A stretch of 64,000 bases of DNA from Oerskovia sp042887685 (GTDB lineage: Bacteria > Actinomycetota > Actinomycetes > Actinomycetales > Cellulomonadaceae): the NCBI RefSeq assembly GCF_042887685.1, contig NZ_JBHVOS010000019.1:44526-108525 (forward strand). Reading direction: 5' to 3'. The first letter of the stretch is position 1; each line of letters begins with the position of its first letter. A model generated the notes under the pieces. It was not told the DNA's origin, ran no database searches, and saw only the letters and a program-made list of their open reading frames with translations. The position numbers were made by a program, and so were the translations under genes. Of the stretch, positions 13,340-22,610 are shown piece after piece.

Positions 13340-16003
13340 TCAGATCGTCCCGACCGCCACGACGCTCAGCACCACGGCTCCGGCCTCGTCGCTCGCCGCA
13401 AGGTCGACGACGGCGCTGATCGCCCAGTCGTGGTCGCCGGCCGGGTCGTCGAGCACCTGGCGGACGAACCACGTGCCGGGCTCGACGCGCTCGCCGTCGG
13501 GGCGCACGCCGTTCTCGACGATCTGGACGAGGGCCGACGATCGCGCCGCGGCGTCCACGCCGATCGCGTCGTTGCCGTGCAGCTCGAACATCGGGTCGAG
13601 GGCGTCGGCCCAGGCGTCGCCGTCCCAGCCGCTCGCCTTGTCGAGGGCTTCGAGCGCGTCGTAGTTCTCGCGCGCTGCGAGCTCGACCCGGCGGAACAGG
13701 GCGTTGCGGACCAGGACGCGGAACGAGCGCGGGTTGCCCGTGACGGGGCGGACCGGGGCCTCGGCTCCCGTGCCGGACAGCGGGCCGTCACCGACCTCGT
13801 CGTCCGCGTCGTCGTCCACGGGGTTGGCCAGCCGCTCCCACTCGTCGAGCAGCGACGAGTCGGTGCCGCGCACCAGCTCGCCCAGCCACTCGGTGATGTC
13901 CTGGACCTCCTCGGTGCGGTGCTCCTCGGAGATCGTCTGGCGCATCGAGCGGTACGCGTCCGCGAGGTAGCGCAGCACGACGCCCTCGGTGCGGTCCAGG
14001 CCGTAGACGGACACGAACTCGGCGAACGTCATGGCCCGCTCGACCATGTCCCGCACGACGGACTTGGGCGAGAGCTCGGCGTCCGAGACCCACGGGTTCG
14101 AGTGCTTGTAGGTCACGAACGCCGGTTCGAGGAGGTCCGCGAGGGGCTTGGGCCACGTGATGGTCTCGAGCAGCGCCATGCGCTCCTCGTACTCGTACCC
14201 CTCGGCCTTCATGGCCGCGACGGCCTCCCCGCGGGCCCGGTGCTGCTGCGCGACGAGCACCTGGCGCGGGTCGGACAGCGTGGCCTCCAGGACCGAGACG
14301 ACGTCGAGCGCGTGCGTGGGGGACTCGACGTCGAGCAGGTCGAGCGCCGCGAGCGCGAACGGCGAGAGCGGCTGGTTGAGGGCGAACTCGCGCGGCAGGT
14401 CGACCGTGAGGCGCACCGTGGGGCGCTGCCCGCTCGGGTAGGTCGGGTCGGGCACGCGCACGCGCTCGACGATGCCCGCGACGCGCAGCGAGCGGTAGAT
14501 GCGGAACACCTGGCGCACGTGGCGCTCGCGCTGGGCCTCGGTGTCGTGGTTGGCCGTGAGCAGGTGCTTCATCGCTCGGACTGGATCGACCCCGCGGTCG
14601 CCGCGCGCGAGCACGTTGAGCACCATGGCGTGGTTGACCGTGAAGTGGCTGGTCAGGGCCTCGGGGTCGGCGTCGCGCAGGCGCTCGAACGTCGCGTCGG
14701 TCCAGTTGACCGCTCCCGCGGGCGCCTTCTTGCGGACGATCTTCTTGAGCTTCTTGGGGTCGTCGCCCGCCTTGGCGAGCAGCTTGCGGTTCTCGATGAC
14801 GTGCTCGGGGGCCATCACGAGGACCTCGCCGAGCGTGTCGTAGCCCGCGCGGCCTGCGCGCCCCGCGATCTGGTGGAACTCGCGCGCCGTGAGGTGGCGC
14901 ATGCGCTCGCCGTCGAACTTCACGAGGCTCGTCATGAGGACCGTGCGGATGGGGACGTTGATGCCCACGCCCAGGGTGTCGGTGCCGCACACGACCTTGA
15001 GCAGCCCCGCCTGGGTCAGCCGCTCGACCACGCGCCGGTACTTGGGCAGCATGCCCGCATGGTGCACGCCCACGCCGTGGCGCAGGAACTTCGACAGCGT
15101 CCTGCCGAACCCCGAGGTGAAGCGGAAGTCGCCCAGCTCGGCCGCGATCGCGTCCTTCTCCGAGCGGCTCGCGACGTTGATGCTCAGCAGGGCCTGGGCG
15201 CGGTCGACCGCGTCCTTCTGCGTGAAGTGCACGACGTAGACGGGCGCCCGGTGCGTCGTGACGAGCTCCTCGATGACCTCGCCCAGCGGTTCGACGACGT
15301 ACGCGAACGTCAGCGGCACGGGACGCTCGGCACTCGTGACCTCGGCGACGGGGCGTCCCGTGCGGGACTCGAGGTCCTCGGTGAACGTCGAGGTGTCGCC
15401 CAGGGTCGCGGACATGAGCACGAACTGCGCCTGGGGCAGCTCGAGGAGCGGGACCTGCCAGGCCCAGCCGCGCTGCGGGTCCGCGTAGTAGTGGAACTCG
15501 TCCATGACGACCTGCGCGACGTCCGCGTCGGCGCCGTCGCGCAGCGCGATGTTCGCGAGGATCTCGGCCGTGCAGCAGATGATGGGCGCGGTGGGGTTGA
15601 CCGACGAGTCGCCCGTCATCATGCCCACGTTCGCGGACCCGAACACCGCGACGAGCGCGAAGAACTTCTCGCTCACGAGAGCCTTGAGCGGGGCCGTGTA
15701 GTAGCTGCGCCCAGGGACCCCCGAGCGGTGCGCGGCGAGGGCCGCGTAGTGCGCGCCGACCGCCACGAGCGACTTCCCCGAGCCCGTGGGCGTGGCCAGG
15801 ATGACGTGCGCGCCCGAGAAGATCTCGATGACGGCCTCGTCCTGGTGGGCGTAGAGGTCGATCCCCGTCTCGGTGGCCCACTCGGTGAACCCTTCGTAGA
15901 GGGCGTCAGGGTCCGGGGTGCCCGAGCCGTCCGGTGCCGGCAGGTGACGGACCAGGCCGGGCTCGGGACGGGTGGTGGGGGTCGTGGTGCTCATCGTGGC
16001 CAT
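13340..16003 (-). CDS. DEAD/DEAH-box helicase with DUF3516 C-terminal domain
   Basis: The product is 887 residues. The superfamily 2 core shows Walker A ATPTGSGKS, motif II DEFHYY, motif III SATLGD, and motif VI QIAGRAGRAGYDT. The helicase half ends near residue 430. A long C-terminal region (MEFHQ-independent, with KSVVRDMVERAMTFAEFVSVYGLDR and related sequence) corresponds to DUF3516, found on Ski2-like helicases of actinobacteria. An RNA-unwinding or DNA-repair role is plausible but unproven. The start is taken as MATMSTTT (16003); a second ATG lies at 15994. Further in-frame upstream codons run through the gene at 16091 on the other strand and are not credible. It ends three bases after the GAGACGGG palindrome. 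Confidence 0.9.
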   Translation of the reverse strand: MATMSTTTPTTRPEPGLVRHLPAPDGSGTPDPDALYEGFTEWATETGIDLYAHQDEAVIEIFSGAHVILATPTGSGKSLVAVGAHYAALAAHRSGVPGRSYYTAPLKALVSEKFFALVAVFGSANVGMMTGDSSVNPTAPIICCTAEILANIALRDGADADVAQVVMDEFHYYADPQRGWAWQVPLLELPQAQFVLMSATLGDTSTFTEDLESRTGRPVAEVTSAERPVPLTFAYVVEPLGEVIEELVTTHRAPVYVVHFTQKDAVDRAQALLSINVASRSEKDAIAAELGDFRFTSGFGRTLSKFLRHGVGVHHAGMLPKYRRVVERLTQAGLLKVVCGTDTLGVGINVPIRTVLMTSLVKFDGERMRHLTAREFHQIAGRAGRAGYDTLGEVLVMAPEHVIENRKLLAKAGDDPKKLKKIVRKKAPAGAVNWTDATFERLRDADPEALTSHFTVNHAMVLNVLARGDRGVDPVRAMKHLLTANHDTEAQRERHVRQVFRIYRSLRVAGIVERVRVPDPTYPSGQRPTVRLTVDLPREFALNQPLSPFALAALDLLDVESPTHALDVVSVLEATLSDPRQVLVAQQHRARGEAVAAMKAEGYEYEERMALLETITWPKPLADLLEPAFVTYKHSNPWVSDAELSPKSVVRDMVERAMTFAEFVSVYGLDRTEGVVLRYLADAYRSMRQTISEEHRTEEVQDITEWLGELVRGTDSSLLDEWERLANPVDDDADDEVGDGPLSGTGAEAPVRPVTGNPRSFRVLVRNALFRRVELAARENYDALEALDKASGWDGDAWADALDPMFELHGNDAIGVDAAARSSALVQIVENGVRPDGERVEPGTWFVRQVLDDPAGDHDWAISAVVDLAASDEAGAVVLSVVAVGTI

Positions 16004-16090
16004 TGTCGCAGAGGCGTTGTCCGCCGGGGGATCGCGGGCCCCCGCGCACTCGCCGCGCGGACCCGCGGCTGCCCGTGGAAGTCTGTGCGC

Positions 16091-16687
16091 ATGGTGACCG
16101 ACCGGCGCGCGGACGCGCCCCGCTTCCACCCCGAGACCGCGGCGCAGTGGCGTGCGTGGCTCGCCGAGCACCACGACGACGAGGTGCCCGGCGTGTGGGT
16201 CGTGCAGTGGCGGCGTGCGAGCGGTCGTGACCCGATCGACTACGACGCGCTCATCGAGGAGGCCTTGAGCTTCGGGTGGATCGACGGGACCGTCCAGACG
16301 ATCGACGACGAGCGCTCCATGATGTGGCTCACACGGCGGCGGCCGGGCAGCCGGTGGACGCGCCTGAGCAAGGAGCGGGTCGCGCGCGCCGAGGCCGACG
16401 GCAGGATGACCGATGCGGGTCGCGCGGTCGTCGACGCCGCCCGGGCGGACGGGTCGTGGACGAGGTACGACGACGCCGAGGCGCTGGTCGTCCCCGACGA
16501 CCTGGCCTCGGCGTTCACCGGCGCACCGCCTGCTCGTGAGCACTGGGACGCCTTCCCGCCCGGCGTGCGCCGGCTGATCCTCGGCTGGATCGCGGAGGCC
16601 AAGCGGGCCCCGACCCGCGCGGCCCGCATCGCCGAGACGGCCGAGAAGGCGCAGCGTGGGGAGCGCGCGCACTCCCAGCCCCGCTGA
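16091..16687 (+). CDS. YdeI/OmpD-associated family protein
   Basis: This 198-residue protein has the bacteriocin-protection/OmdA-type sequence: AQWRAWLAEHHDDEVPGVWVV, then IDYDALIEEALSFGWIDG (given in part), RRRPGSRWTRLSKERVARAEADGRMTDAGR in pieces, and a C-terminal Arg/Lys-rich helix (AEAKRAPTRAARIAETAEKA). The family is cytosolic and small, with an unclear role; peptide antibiotic tolerance has been suggested for relatives. It is divergent from the helicase, with 87 bases between the starts. No ribosome binding site of note is seen, so the start rests on conserved N-terminal spacing. Confidence 0.85.
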   Translation: MVTDRRADAPRFHPETAAQWRAWLAEHHDDEVPGVWVVQWRRASGRDPIDYDALIEEALSFGWIDGTVQTIDDERSMMWLTRRRPGSRWTRLSKERVARAEADGRMTDAGRAVVDAARADGSWTRYDDAEALVVPDDLASAFTGAPPAREHWDAFPPGVRRLILGWIAEAKRAPTRAARIAETAEKAQRGERAHSQPR

Positions 16688-16769
16688 GGGACCCGCCGCG
16701 ACACGGGGCACCGCGGGAGGTTAGCGTCCTCGCGACGGCTGCACCGCCGTCGGGCTGGAGGAAAGAAGC

Positions 16770-18221
16770 ATGGACGTCTTGCAAGAGGCGCTGATCGACC
16801 CGTTGAGCAACGCCCTGTACTCGTACGTCCTGATCTACGTCCTCATCGGCGCGGGCATCTGGTTCACGATCCGCACGCGCGCCGTCCAGGTGCGGCTGTT
16901 CGGGCTCATGTTCCGCCTCGTCGGAGGCTCGACCGGCGCGGCCGAGGGCGGCATCTCCTCGTTCCAGGCGTTCTGCGTGGGCCTCGCGTCCCGCGTGGGG
17001 ACGGGCAACATCGCGGGTGTCGCGATCGCGCTGACGCTCGGCGGCCCGGGGGCCATCTTCTGGATGTGGTGCGTCGCGCTCATCGGGATGGCGACGGCGT
17101 TCGTCGAGGCGACGCTCGGCCAGATCTTCAAGGTCCGCGCCGACGACGGGTCCTACCGCGGCGGCCCCGCGTACTACATCCAGCGCGGACTGGGGTCGCG
17201 CCGGTGGGGGATCGTGTTCGCGATCCTGCTGATCTTTGCGTTCGGGTTCGCGTTCAACATGGTGCAGGCCAACACGATCAGCGAGGCGCTCGACAACGGC
17301 CACGCGGTCTCGCCGGGCTGGACCGCGGTGCTCCTCATGGTCCTCGCCGCCCCGGTGCTGTTCGGCGGCGTCAAGCGCGTCGCCAAGGTCGCGGGGATCG
17401 TGCTGCCGGTCATGGCGGGCGTCTACGTCCTGCTCGCGGCGACCATCATCCTCATGAACCTCGGCGCCGTGCCGGGCGTGGTCCGGCAGATCGTCGAGGG
17501 CGCGTTCGGGCTCGACCAGGCGGTCGCGGGCACGGCGGGCGGCATCCTCGCGGCGCTGCTCAACGGGGTCAAGCGCGGCCTGTTCTCGAACGAGGCGGGC
17601 ATGGGCAGCGCCCCGAACGCGGCCGCGACGGCCACCGTCTCGCACCCCGCCAAGCAGGGGCTCATCCAGTCCCTCGGGGTCTTCGTCGACACGATCGTGG
17701 TGTGCTCTGCCACGGCCTTCATCATCCTCATGGCGGGGCCGTCCGTCTTCGACCCCGGGACCACGACCGACGCCGCCGGCGCCTCGCTCACGCAGGAGGC
17801 CGTCGCGGCCCAGCTCGGGACGTGGACCGTGTGGCCCATGACGGTCCTCGTGTTCGTCTTCGCGTTCTCCTCGGTGCTCGGCAACTACTCGTACGCCGAG
17901 GTCAACCTGACGTTCCTCGGCATCCGCGCCAAGGCGCTCACGGCGCTGCGCACGCTCGTGCTCGCGGCGATCGGCATCGGGTCGCTCATCGAGCTCGAGG
18001 CGGTCTGGGCCGTGGCGGACGTCGCGATGGCGCTCATGGCCCTCGTGAACCTCGTCGCGATCACGCTGCTGGGTCGCTGGGCGTTCGGCGCGCTGAAGGA
18101 CTTCGAGCGCGTCCGCAAGGACGGGACCGACGCCCGGTTCGTCGGGACCGGGAACCCCGACCTGCCCGGCGACGTGCCGGGCGACGTGTGGGCGCCGGTT
18201 CAGCAGGACTCGAAGGCGTAG
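16770..18221 (+). CDS. Alanine/glycine:cation symporter family protein (AGCS)
   Basis: The protein is 483 residues with about ten to eleven transmembrane helices. AGCS hallmarks are SSFQAFCVGLASRVGTGNIAGVAIAL, GGPGAIFWMWCVALIGMATAFVEATLGQ, YRGGPAYYIQRGL, and GLFSNEAGMGSAPNAAATA, each quoted in part. These cover the substrate and Na+ site. It imports alanine or glycine with Na+ (or H+). The start has GGAGGAAAGAAGC immediately upstream, an extended Shine-Dalgarno. The C-terminal tail is hydrophilic (DLPGDVPGDVWAP). An upstream CGCCGTCGGGC repeat copy (16745-16755) lies in the leader. Confidence 0.93.
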   Translation: MDVLQEALIDPLSNALYSYVLIYVLIGAGIWFTIRTRAVQVRLFGLMFRLVGGSTGAAEGGISSFQAFCVGLASRVGTGNIAGVAIALTLGGPGAIFWMWCVALIGMATAFVEATLGQIFKVRADDGSYRGGPAYYIQRGLGSRRWGIVFAILLIFAFGFAFNMVQANTISEALDNGHAVSPGWTAVLLMVLAAPVLFGGVKRVAKVAGIVLPVMAGVYVLLAATIILMNLGAVPGVVRQIVEGAFGLDQAVAGTAGGILAALLNGVKRGLFSNEAGMGSAPNAAATATVSHPAKQGLIQSLGVFVDTIVVCSATAFIILMAGPSVFDPGTTTDAAGASLTQEAVAAQLGTWTVWPMTVLVFVFAFSSVLGNYSYAEVNLTFLGIRAKALTALRTLVLAAIGIGSLIELEAVWAVADVAMALMALVNLVAITLLGRWAFGALKDFERVRKDGTDARFVGTGNPDLPGDVPGDVWAPVQQDSKA

Positions 18222-18255
18222 CCCGCAGAACTCTGGGTGCGTCGGGGGAGCAGCG

Positions 18256-19065
18256 TCAGCCCAGGTCCCACAGCAGCCGGTAGTAGGCGATGCGCTCGGG
18301 GTCCGGCTCGATCCCGTAGGCCTGGTACACGATCCCGTCGTAGCCGGGCCCGTAGTTCCACTCGGTGCTCCACGCGGCCACGGCCAGGTCGGCCCAGCGG
18401 TCGGCGACCCCGAGCGACCCGAGGTCGACGTGCGCCGCGAACGAGCCGTCGGCGGACAGCAGGGTGTTGGGCGCGCACGCGTCGCCGTGGCACACGACGA
18501 GCCGGTCCACCGGGGGCGTGAGGTCGAGCAGAGGGCGGGCCTGCGCGACCGTGAGCCGGGCGTGCTCGGGGAACCACTCGGACGGTCCCTCGCCGTCGGC
18601 GATCCGCTCGTCGGCGCGCGCGACGCGCTGCTCGACGCTCCACGTGAAGGGGCAGTCGTCGACGGGCAGGGCGTCGTGCAGGACGCGCAGCCCGTGGCCG
18701 ATCGCCGCTGCGGCCGTCGCGGGCTCGGCGATCCAGCGCGGGTCGACGGCCGATGCCGCGTCGATCGCCTCCGTCACGAGCCAGGCACCGACCTCGTCCT
18801 GCCCGGCGTCGAGCACGCGCGGCACGGTGGTGAACCGTGACGCCCACGCGAGCCGCTCGGCCTCGGCGAGCAGGTCGATCTCCGGGGTCCCGGCCGCGAC
18901 CCACTTGACGTACCGGTCGGTGCCCCAGCGGAACGTGAGACCACCGAGGTCGTTCTGCCACACCGCGACCAGGTCCCCACCGCCCCCGGAGTCGACGAGC
19001 GAGCGGACGGCGGCCGGCACGGGCACGGGACGGGTGGGGATCTCTGCGAGCGGCGGACGCGACAT
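18256..19065 (-). CDS. APH-type phosphotransferase (aminoglycoside phosphotransferase family)
   Basis: The product is 269 residues. The kinase catalytic loop reads CHGDACAPNTLL (HGDxxxxN) and the metal-binding segment HVDLGSLGVADRWADLAVA, followed by WSTEWNYGPGYD. These match the APH(3')-like group of protein-kinase-like phosphotransferases. The N-lobe has VWQNDLGGLTFRW and a Lys in DRYVKWVAAG. Intrinsic, chromosomal actinobacterial members often have unknown small-molecule substrates, so antibiotic modification is only one possibility. The start MSRPPLAEI is at 19065. The gene is flanked upstream by the second GAGACGGGT palindrome and is convergent with the AGCS gene. Confidence 0.85.
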   Translation of the reverse strand: MSRPPLAEIPTRPVPVPAAVRSLVDSGGGGDLVAVWQNDLGGLTFRWGTDRYVKWVAAGTPEIDLLAEAERLAWASRFTTVPRVLDAGQDEVGAWLVTEAIDAASAVDPRWIAEPATAAAAIGHGLRVLHDALPVDDCPFTWSVEQRVARADERIADGEGPSEWFPEHARLTVAQARPLLDLTPPVDRLVVCHGDACAPNTLLSADGSFAAHVDLGSLGVADRWADLAVAAWSTEWNYGPGYDGIVYQAYGIEPDPERIAYYRLLWDLG

Positions 19066-19096
19066 GCTCCGATCCTGCCAGGCCGCCCAGCACCGC

Positions 19097-19156
19097 CGAG
19101 ACGGGTGGTCCCCCGCGAGACGGGTGCCTGCGCCTCGGTCCGGACCACCCGTCTCG
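19097..19156. repeat. GAGACGGGTGGTCC palindrome, second copy of the family
   Basis: CGAGACGGGTGGTCC at 19097-19111 is perfectly complementary to 19142-19156. An extra GCGAGACGGGTG occurs inside the loop at about 19115-19126. The architecture mirrors the element at 13259-13337. It lies between two genes on the same strand, downstream of the 3-methyladenine glycosylase-like gene stop. Confidence 0.85.
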
Positions 19157-19205
19157 CGCCGAACCGCCCACCTCGTACCTGGCGCCTCTCGTACCCGGCC
19201 CCGCG

Positions 19206-20165
19206 TCAGCCCAGCAGGCGCTCGCAGACCTCGAGCAGCCGTGCGCGCAGCACGGCCGAGCGCTCCGCGAACCCGCGCTGGAGCCGCACGTACTCGGCCT
19301 TGCCCGCGGGCGTCTCGATCGCGACGGGGGTCTCGCCGTACGACGACACGTCGTAGGGGCTCGCCCGCATGTCGACCCAGCGGATGTCGCGTGCGAGCTC
19401 GAACGCGTCGAGCACGAGCCCGCTCGGCACGGCGGGGCTGAGCTTCACGGCCCACTTGTAGAGGTCCATGTTGGCGTGCAGGCACCCCGGTTGCTCGAGC
19501 GCGGGCTGTGTCTCGCGCGTGGGCTGGAGCCGGTTGAGGCTCACGGCCTCGGGGGTGAAGAAGCGGAAGGCGTCGAAGTGCGAGCAGCGCACGGGATGCG
19601 TCGCGACGACCTCGTCGGTGCCGCGGGCGCCGAGCCGCAGCGGCAGCGGGTGGCGGTGGTCGCGACCTTGGGCGTGGTCGCGGTAGACCATGGCCCACTC
19701 GTGCAGCCCGAAGCACCCGAGCGTCGCGGGCCGCGAGGCGGTGGCGGCGAGCAGGTCGCGGGCGTAGCGCACGGTGTCGCCCCGGTCGGCGAGGAACGCG
19801 TCGACGTCGAGCGCGACGTCGTCGCCCGCGCCGGTCCGGTACCACCGCCAGGAGGCGCGCTCGGCGAGGAGGGGCGCGACGTCGTCGGGCCGTGCGGTGC
19901 CGGCTGACGTGAGGACGACGCCCGCACCCGGGTGCCACCGGCGGAGCTGGGCGGGGCGCGTGGGGTAGTAGGTGAAGAGGAAGTCCTCCACGGCGTGCTT
20001 CTCGCCGCGGGCCTTGCGCTCGCGCCAGCCGGCGGTCAGGGCGTCGGCGCGCTCGGCGTGCGCCGCGGCGAGGGGGAGCCACTCGTCACCGGCGAGAGGA
20101 CCAGGCCCGACGGCGGTGCGCGCCGTCGCAGGGCGCGCCCGGTGGGGAGCAGGGAGCGTGGGCAT
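19206..20165 (-). CDS. Protein of the actinobacterial '3-methyladenine DNA glycosylase' annotation group
   Basis: This 319-residue protein contains RKARGEKHAVEDFLFTYYP, LRRWHPGAGV, GLHEWAMVYR and GCLHANMDLYKWAVKL, a conserved set usually annotated in actinobacteria as 3-methyladenine DNA glycosylase. It does not show the helix-hairpin-helix/GPD of AlkA or the AAG fold, so that name is inherited and uncertain. The HANMDLYKW motif with nearby His and Asp could be catalytic. The start MPTLPAPHR at 20165 follows ACCTACCCTGGAAGC; a frame extending to 20234 has no site. The protein is cytosolic with no neighbours of related function. Confidence 0.7.
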   Translation of the reverse strand: MPTLPAPHRARPATARTAVGPGPLAGDEWLPLAAAHAERADALTAGWRERKARGEKHAVEDFLFTYYPTRPAQLRRWHPGAGVVLTSAGTARPDDVAPLLAERASWRWYRTGAGDDVALDVDAFLADRGDTVRYARDLLAATASRPATLGCFGLHEWAMVYRDHAQGRDHRHPLPLRLGARGTDEVVATHPVRCSHFDAFRFFTPEAVSLNRLQPTRETQPALEQPGCLHANMDLYKWAVKLSPAVPSGLVLDAFELARDIRWVDMRASPYDVSSYGETPVAIETPAGKAEYVRLQRGFAERSAVLRARLLEVCERLLG

Positions 20166-20367
20166 GCTTCCAGGGTAGGTGCCGGCCCGGGGTGGGCCGT
20201 CGGGGGACGTGTGCGCGGTCGCGGGCGTTTTCACCCGTCAGTCCCCTTCGCGTCATCTCCACACATGGAACACTCGTTCCAGAGTGCGCGCGGGGGACGC
20301 GCGCGCCTCCCACCTCCGCAGACCCCGGCGTCGCCGTGCCGTCCACGACCAGAAGAGGAGCAGACGA

Positions 20368-21297
20368 ATGACGTACCCCCCTCCCGGACCCGCAGAGCCG
20401 ACCCCGCCGTCGCTCGGCCAGCCCGGAGCGCCGCAGCCCTCGCCGTACGGACAGCCCGCCTACCCCGGACAGCCCGCGGCCTGGGGGCCGGAGCAGGGCG
20501 GCTACCCGCCCTACGGCGTGGTCCCGCCCAGGAGGTCCAACGCGCTGGCGATCACGGGACTCGTGCTCGCGATCGTCGGGCTCGTGCTCTGCCTGATCCC
20601 GATCATCAACCTCTTCGCGGCGGTCCTGGCGCTCGCGGGGCTCGTCCTGGGCATCGTCGGGCTCGTCAAGGCAGGGACGCTCGGCAGCGGCAAGGGCATG
20701 TCGATCGCCGCGATCGTCATCTCGGTGGTCGCGGGCATCGGTGTCGTCGTCTCCCAGATCTTCTTCGTCGCCGCGCTCGACGAGCTCTCGTCGAGCCTCG
20801 GGTCGACGAGCATCTCGAGCTCGTCCCCCGACGAGACGGCCTCCGACGAGGTCCCCGCGGACGGGACGGGCGCGGACGTCGGGGACCCCGCGGCCGGTGC
20901 GACGTCGCCGGCCCTCGCCTTCGGGGACGCCGCGGTCTACGAGGACGGTCTCGAGGTCGGCGTGAGCGCGCCGGCCGCGTTCACGCCCAGCGACACGGCC
21001 GCCGGCGACGAGGGGTTCACCCAGTTCGTGCGCATCGACGTCACCCTGACGAACGGCACCGCGGACACGTTCGACCCGACGCTCACCTACGTCACGATCT
21101 CCTCGGGCGGTGCGGAGGGGGCCCAGGTCTTCGACGCGGCGCACGAGATCAGCAGCACCCCGAGCGCGGCCGTCCTCCCGGGGCAGTCCGTGACGTTCCC
21201 CGTGGTCTTCGGCGTCACGGACCCCGCCGACCTGACCATGGAGGTCAACGTCGGGGCGTGGGAGTACGACGCGGTCGTCTTCTCGACGACGGGCTGA
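20368..21297 (+). CDS. DUF4190/DUF4352-type membrane protein
   Basis: The protein is 309 residues. It opens with a Pro/Gly/Tyr-rich cytoplasmic tail (PPPGPAEPTPPSLGQPG and similar). A DUF4190-like pair of transmembrane helices follows (SNALAITGLVLAIVGLVLCL; VLGIVGLVKAGTLGSGKGMS), then a third helix. An acidic Ser-rich linker leads to an extracellular DUF4352-like immunoglobulin domain of about 120 residues that begins near FGDAAVYEDGLEVGV, with FVRIDVTLTNGTADTFDPT. AAGAGGAG lies upstream of the ATG. This is a common actinobacterial envelope protein with no defined function. Confidence 0.85.
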   Translation: MTYPPPGPAEPTPPSLGQPGAPQPSPYGQPAYPGQPAAWGPEQGGYPPYGVVPPRRSNALAITGLVLAIVGLVLCLIPIINLFAAVLALAGLVLGIVGLVKAGTLGSGKGMSIAAIVISVVAGIGVVVSQIFFVAALDELSSSLGSTSISSSSPDETASDEVPADGTGADVGDPAAGATSPALAFGDAAVYEDGLEVGVSAPAAFTPSDTAAGDEGFTQFVRIDVTLTNGTADTFDPTLTYVTISSGGAEGAQVFDAAHEISSTPSAAVLPGQSVTFPVVFGVTDPADLTMEVNVGAWEYDAVVFSTTG

Positions 21298-21309
21298 CGC
21301 CGGCGGGGC

Positions 21310-21693
21310 CTACGGGCGCGTGGGCTCCGCCGACCCGTCCCCGACGGGCGCCGGGTCCTGCTCGGGGGCCTGCTGCCAGGGCCACCGGCCCGTGATCTCG
21401 AGCTCGAGCGAGAAGCTGAGGAACGTCCGGATGAGGACGATCGCGGCGAGCACCGCGACGCTCTCGAGCGTCGGCGTGATCGCGACGGTGCGGATGATGT
21501 CGGCCGCGACCAGGAGCTCGAGCCCGAGCAGGATCGAGCGGCCCAGCCGCCGCCGGAACAGGCGGTAGACGTTGCCCTCCCGGCGTCGGGTCAGGGACAG
21601 GAACGCCGCGTACAGCGCACCGACCACGATCGCGGCGACGCCCGCCGCGTCGACCACCTTGCCGACGACCTCGATCACCTCGGCGAACGTCAT
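21310..21693 (-). CDS. DUF1622 family membrane protein
   Basis: The protein is 127 residues with three hydrophobic helices. The motif FRRRLGRSILLGLELLVAADI followed by VAVLAAIVLIRTFLSFSLELEI (quoted in part) is the DUF1622 signature. The C-terminal tail is Pro-rich and likely cytoplasmic. The function is unknown. It is convergent with the DUF4190-type gene 12 bases away. Between its start and map lie 114 bases holding a short tandem GGGCTGGTCGGGAC duplication (from about 21731). Confidence 0.88.
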   Translation of the reverse strand: MTFAEVIEVVGKVVDAAGVAAIVVGALYAAFLSLTRRREGNVYRLFRRRLGRSILLGLELLVAADIIRTVAITPTLESVAVLAAIVLIRTFLSFSLELEITGRWPWQQAPEQDPAPVGDGSAEPTRP

Positions 21694-21807
21694 GAGCCGA
21701 GCGTAGGCCGGAACGGCCGAGCGGGCTGGTCGGGACGGGCTGGTCGGGACGGGCCGGCCGGGTGGCGGGCGCCGGTCAGGCGAGCGGGTCCGCGCGGGGT
21801 GCCGGCC

Positions 21808-22584
21808 TCACGAGGGCCTCGGCAGGGTGAGGATCTCGGCCCCGTCGTCCGTGATCGCGATCGTGTGCTCGCTGTGCGCGGTCCGGCAGCCCGTCGCGCT
21901 CCGGAGCGTCCACCCGTCGGCGTCGGTGACGAGCTCGACGGTGTCCTGCATGACCCAGGGTTCGAGGGCGAGCAGCAGCCCGGGGCGCAGCCGGTATCCG
22001 CGGCCGGGCCGTCCCGCGTTCGAGACGTGGGGGTCCTGGTGCATGGTCGATCCGATGCCGTGCCCCCCGAACTCGGTGTTGACCCGGTATCCGGCGTCGC
22101 CGAGGACCGTGCCGATGGCGTGGGAGAGGTCGCCGACCCGGGCGCCGGGTCGAGCGGCCGCGATGCCCGCCGCGAGGGCGCGCTCGGTCGCCTCGATCAT
22201 GGCGACGCTCTCCGCGGGCCGCGCGTCACCCACCACGAAGCTGATCGCGGCGTCGGCGGCGATGCCCCTCAGGGAGACGGCGAGGTCGAGCGTCAGCAGG
22301 TCGCCGTCGGCGAGCCGGTAGTCGTGCGGCCGTCCGTGCAGCACGGCGTCGTTGACGGCCGTGCAGACGTGGTGGCCGAAGGGTCCGCGCCCGAACGACG
22401 GGGCGTAGTCGACGTAGCAGGACACGGCGTCGGCCTCGACGATCAGGTCCTTCGCCCACCGGTCGAGGTCCAGGAGGTTCGTCCCGACGGTGCAGCGGTC
22501 CTTGAGCGTGTGCAGGACGTGGGCGACCAGGGCCCCCGTCTCTCGTGCTCGGGTCAGCTCGGTGGGGTTCAACAGCTCGATCAT
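21808..22584 (-). CDS. map: Type I methionine aminopeptidase (stand-alone paralogue)
   Basis: The enzyme is 258 residues with the pita-bread fold markers. GHHVCTAVNDAVLHGRP contains the conserved His; TLDLAVSLRGIAADAAISF holds the two Asp metal ligands; GGHGIGSTMHQDP has the His; LEPWV and SEHTIAI carry the two Glu ligands. It removes initiator Met from nascent proteins. An XRE regulator is divergent 66 bases away, which is unusual for a housekeeping map and suggests a regulated second copy. The start is ATG 22584 with GGAAGG upstream, downstream of a TATAGT -10 candidate. Confidence 0.92.
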   Translation of the reverse strand: MIELLNPTELTRARETGALVAHVLHTLKDRCTVGTNLLDLDRWAKDLIVEADAVSCYVDYAPSFGRGPFGHHVCTAVNDAVLHGRPHDYRLADGDLLTLDLAVSLRGIAADAAISFVVGDARPAESVAMIEATERALAAGIAAARPGARVGDLSHAIGTVLGDAGYRVNTEFGGHGIGSTMHQDPHVSNAGRPGRGYRLRPGLLLALEPWVMQDTVELVTDADGWTLRSATGCRTAHSEHTIAITDDGAEILTLPRPS

Positions 22585-22610
22585 GCGGCGCCTTCCTCGT
22601 GAATCCAATA

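Noticed and set aside
13298..16090. Plus-strand open frame opposite the helicase
   Set aside because: The helicase motifs are intact on the minus strand; only the last part (from 16091) is a real gene.
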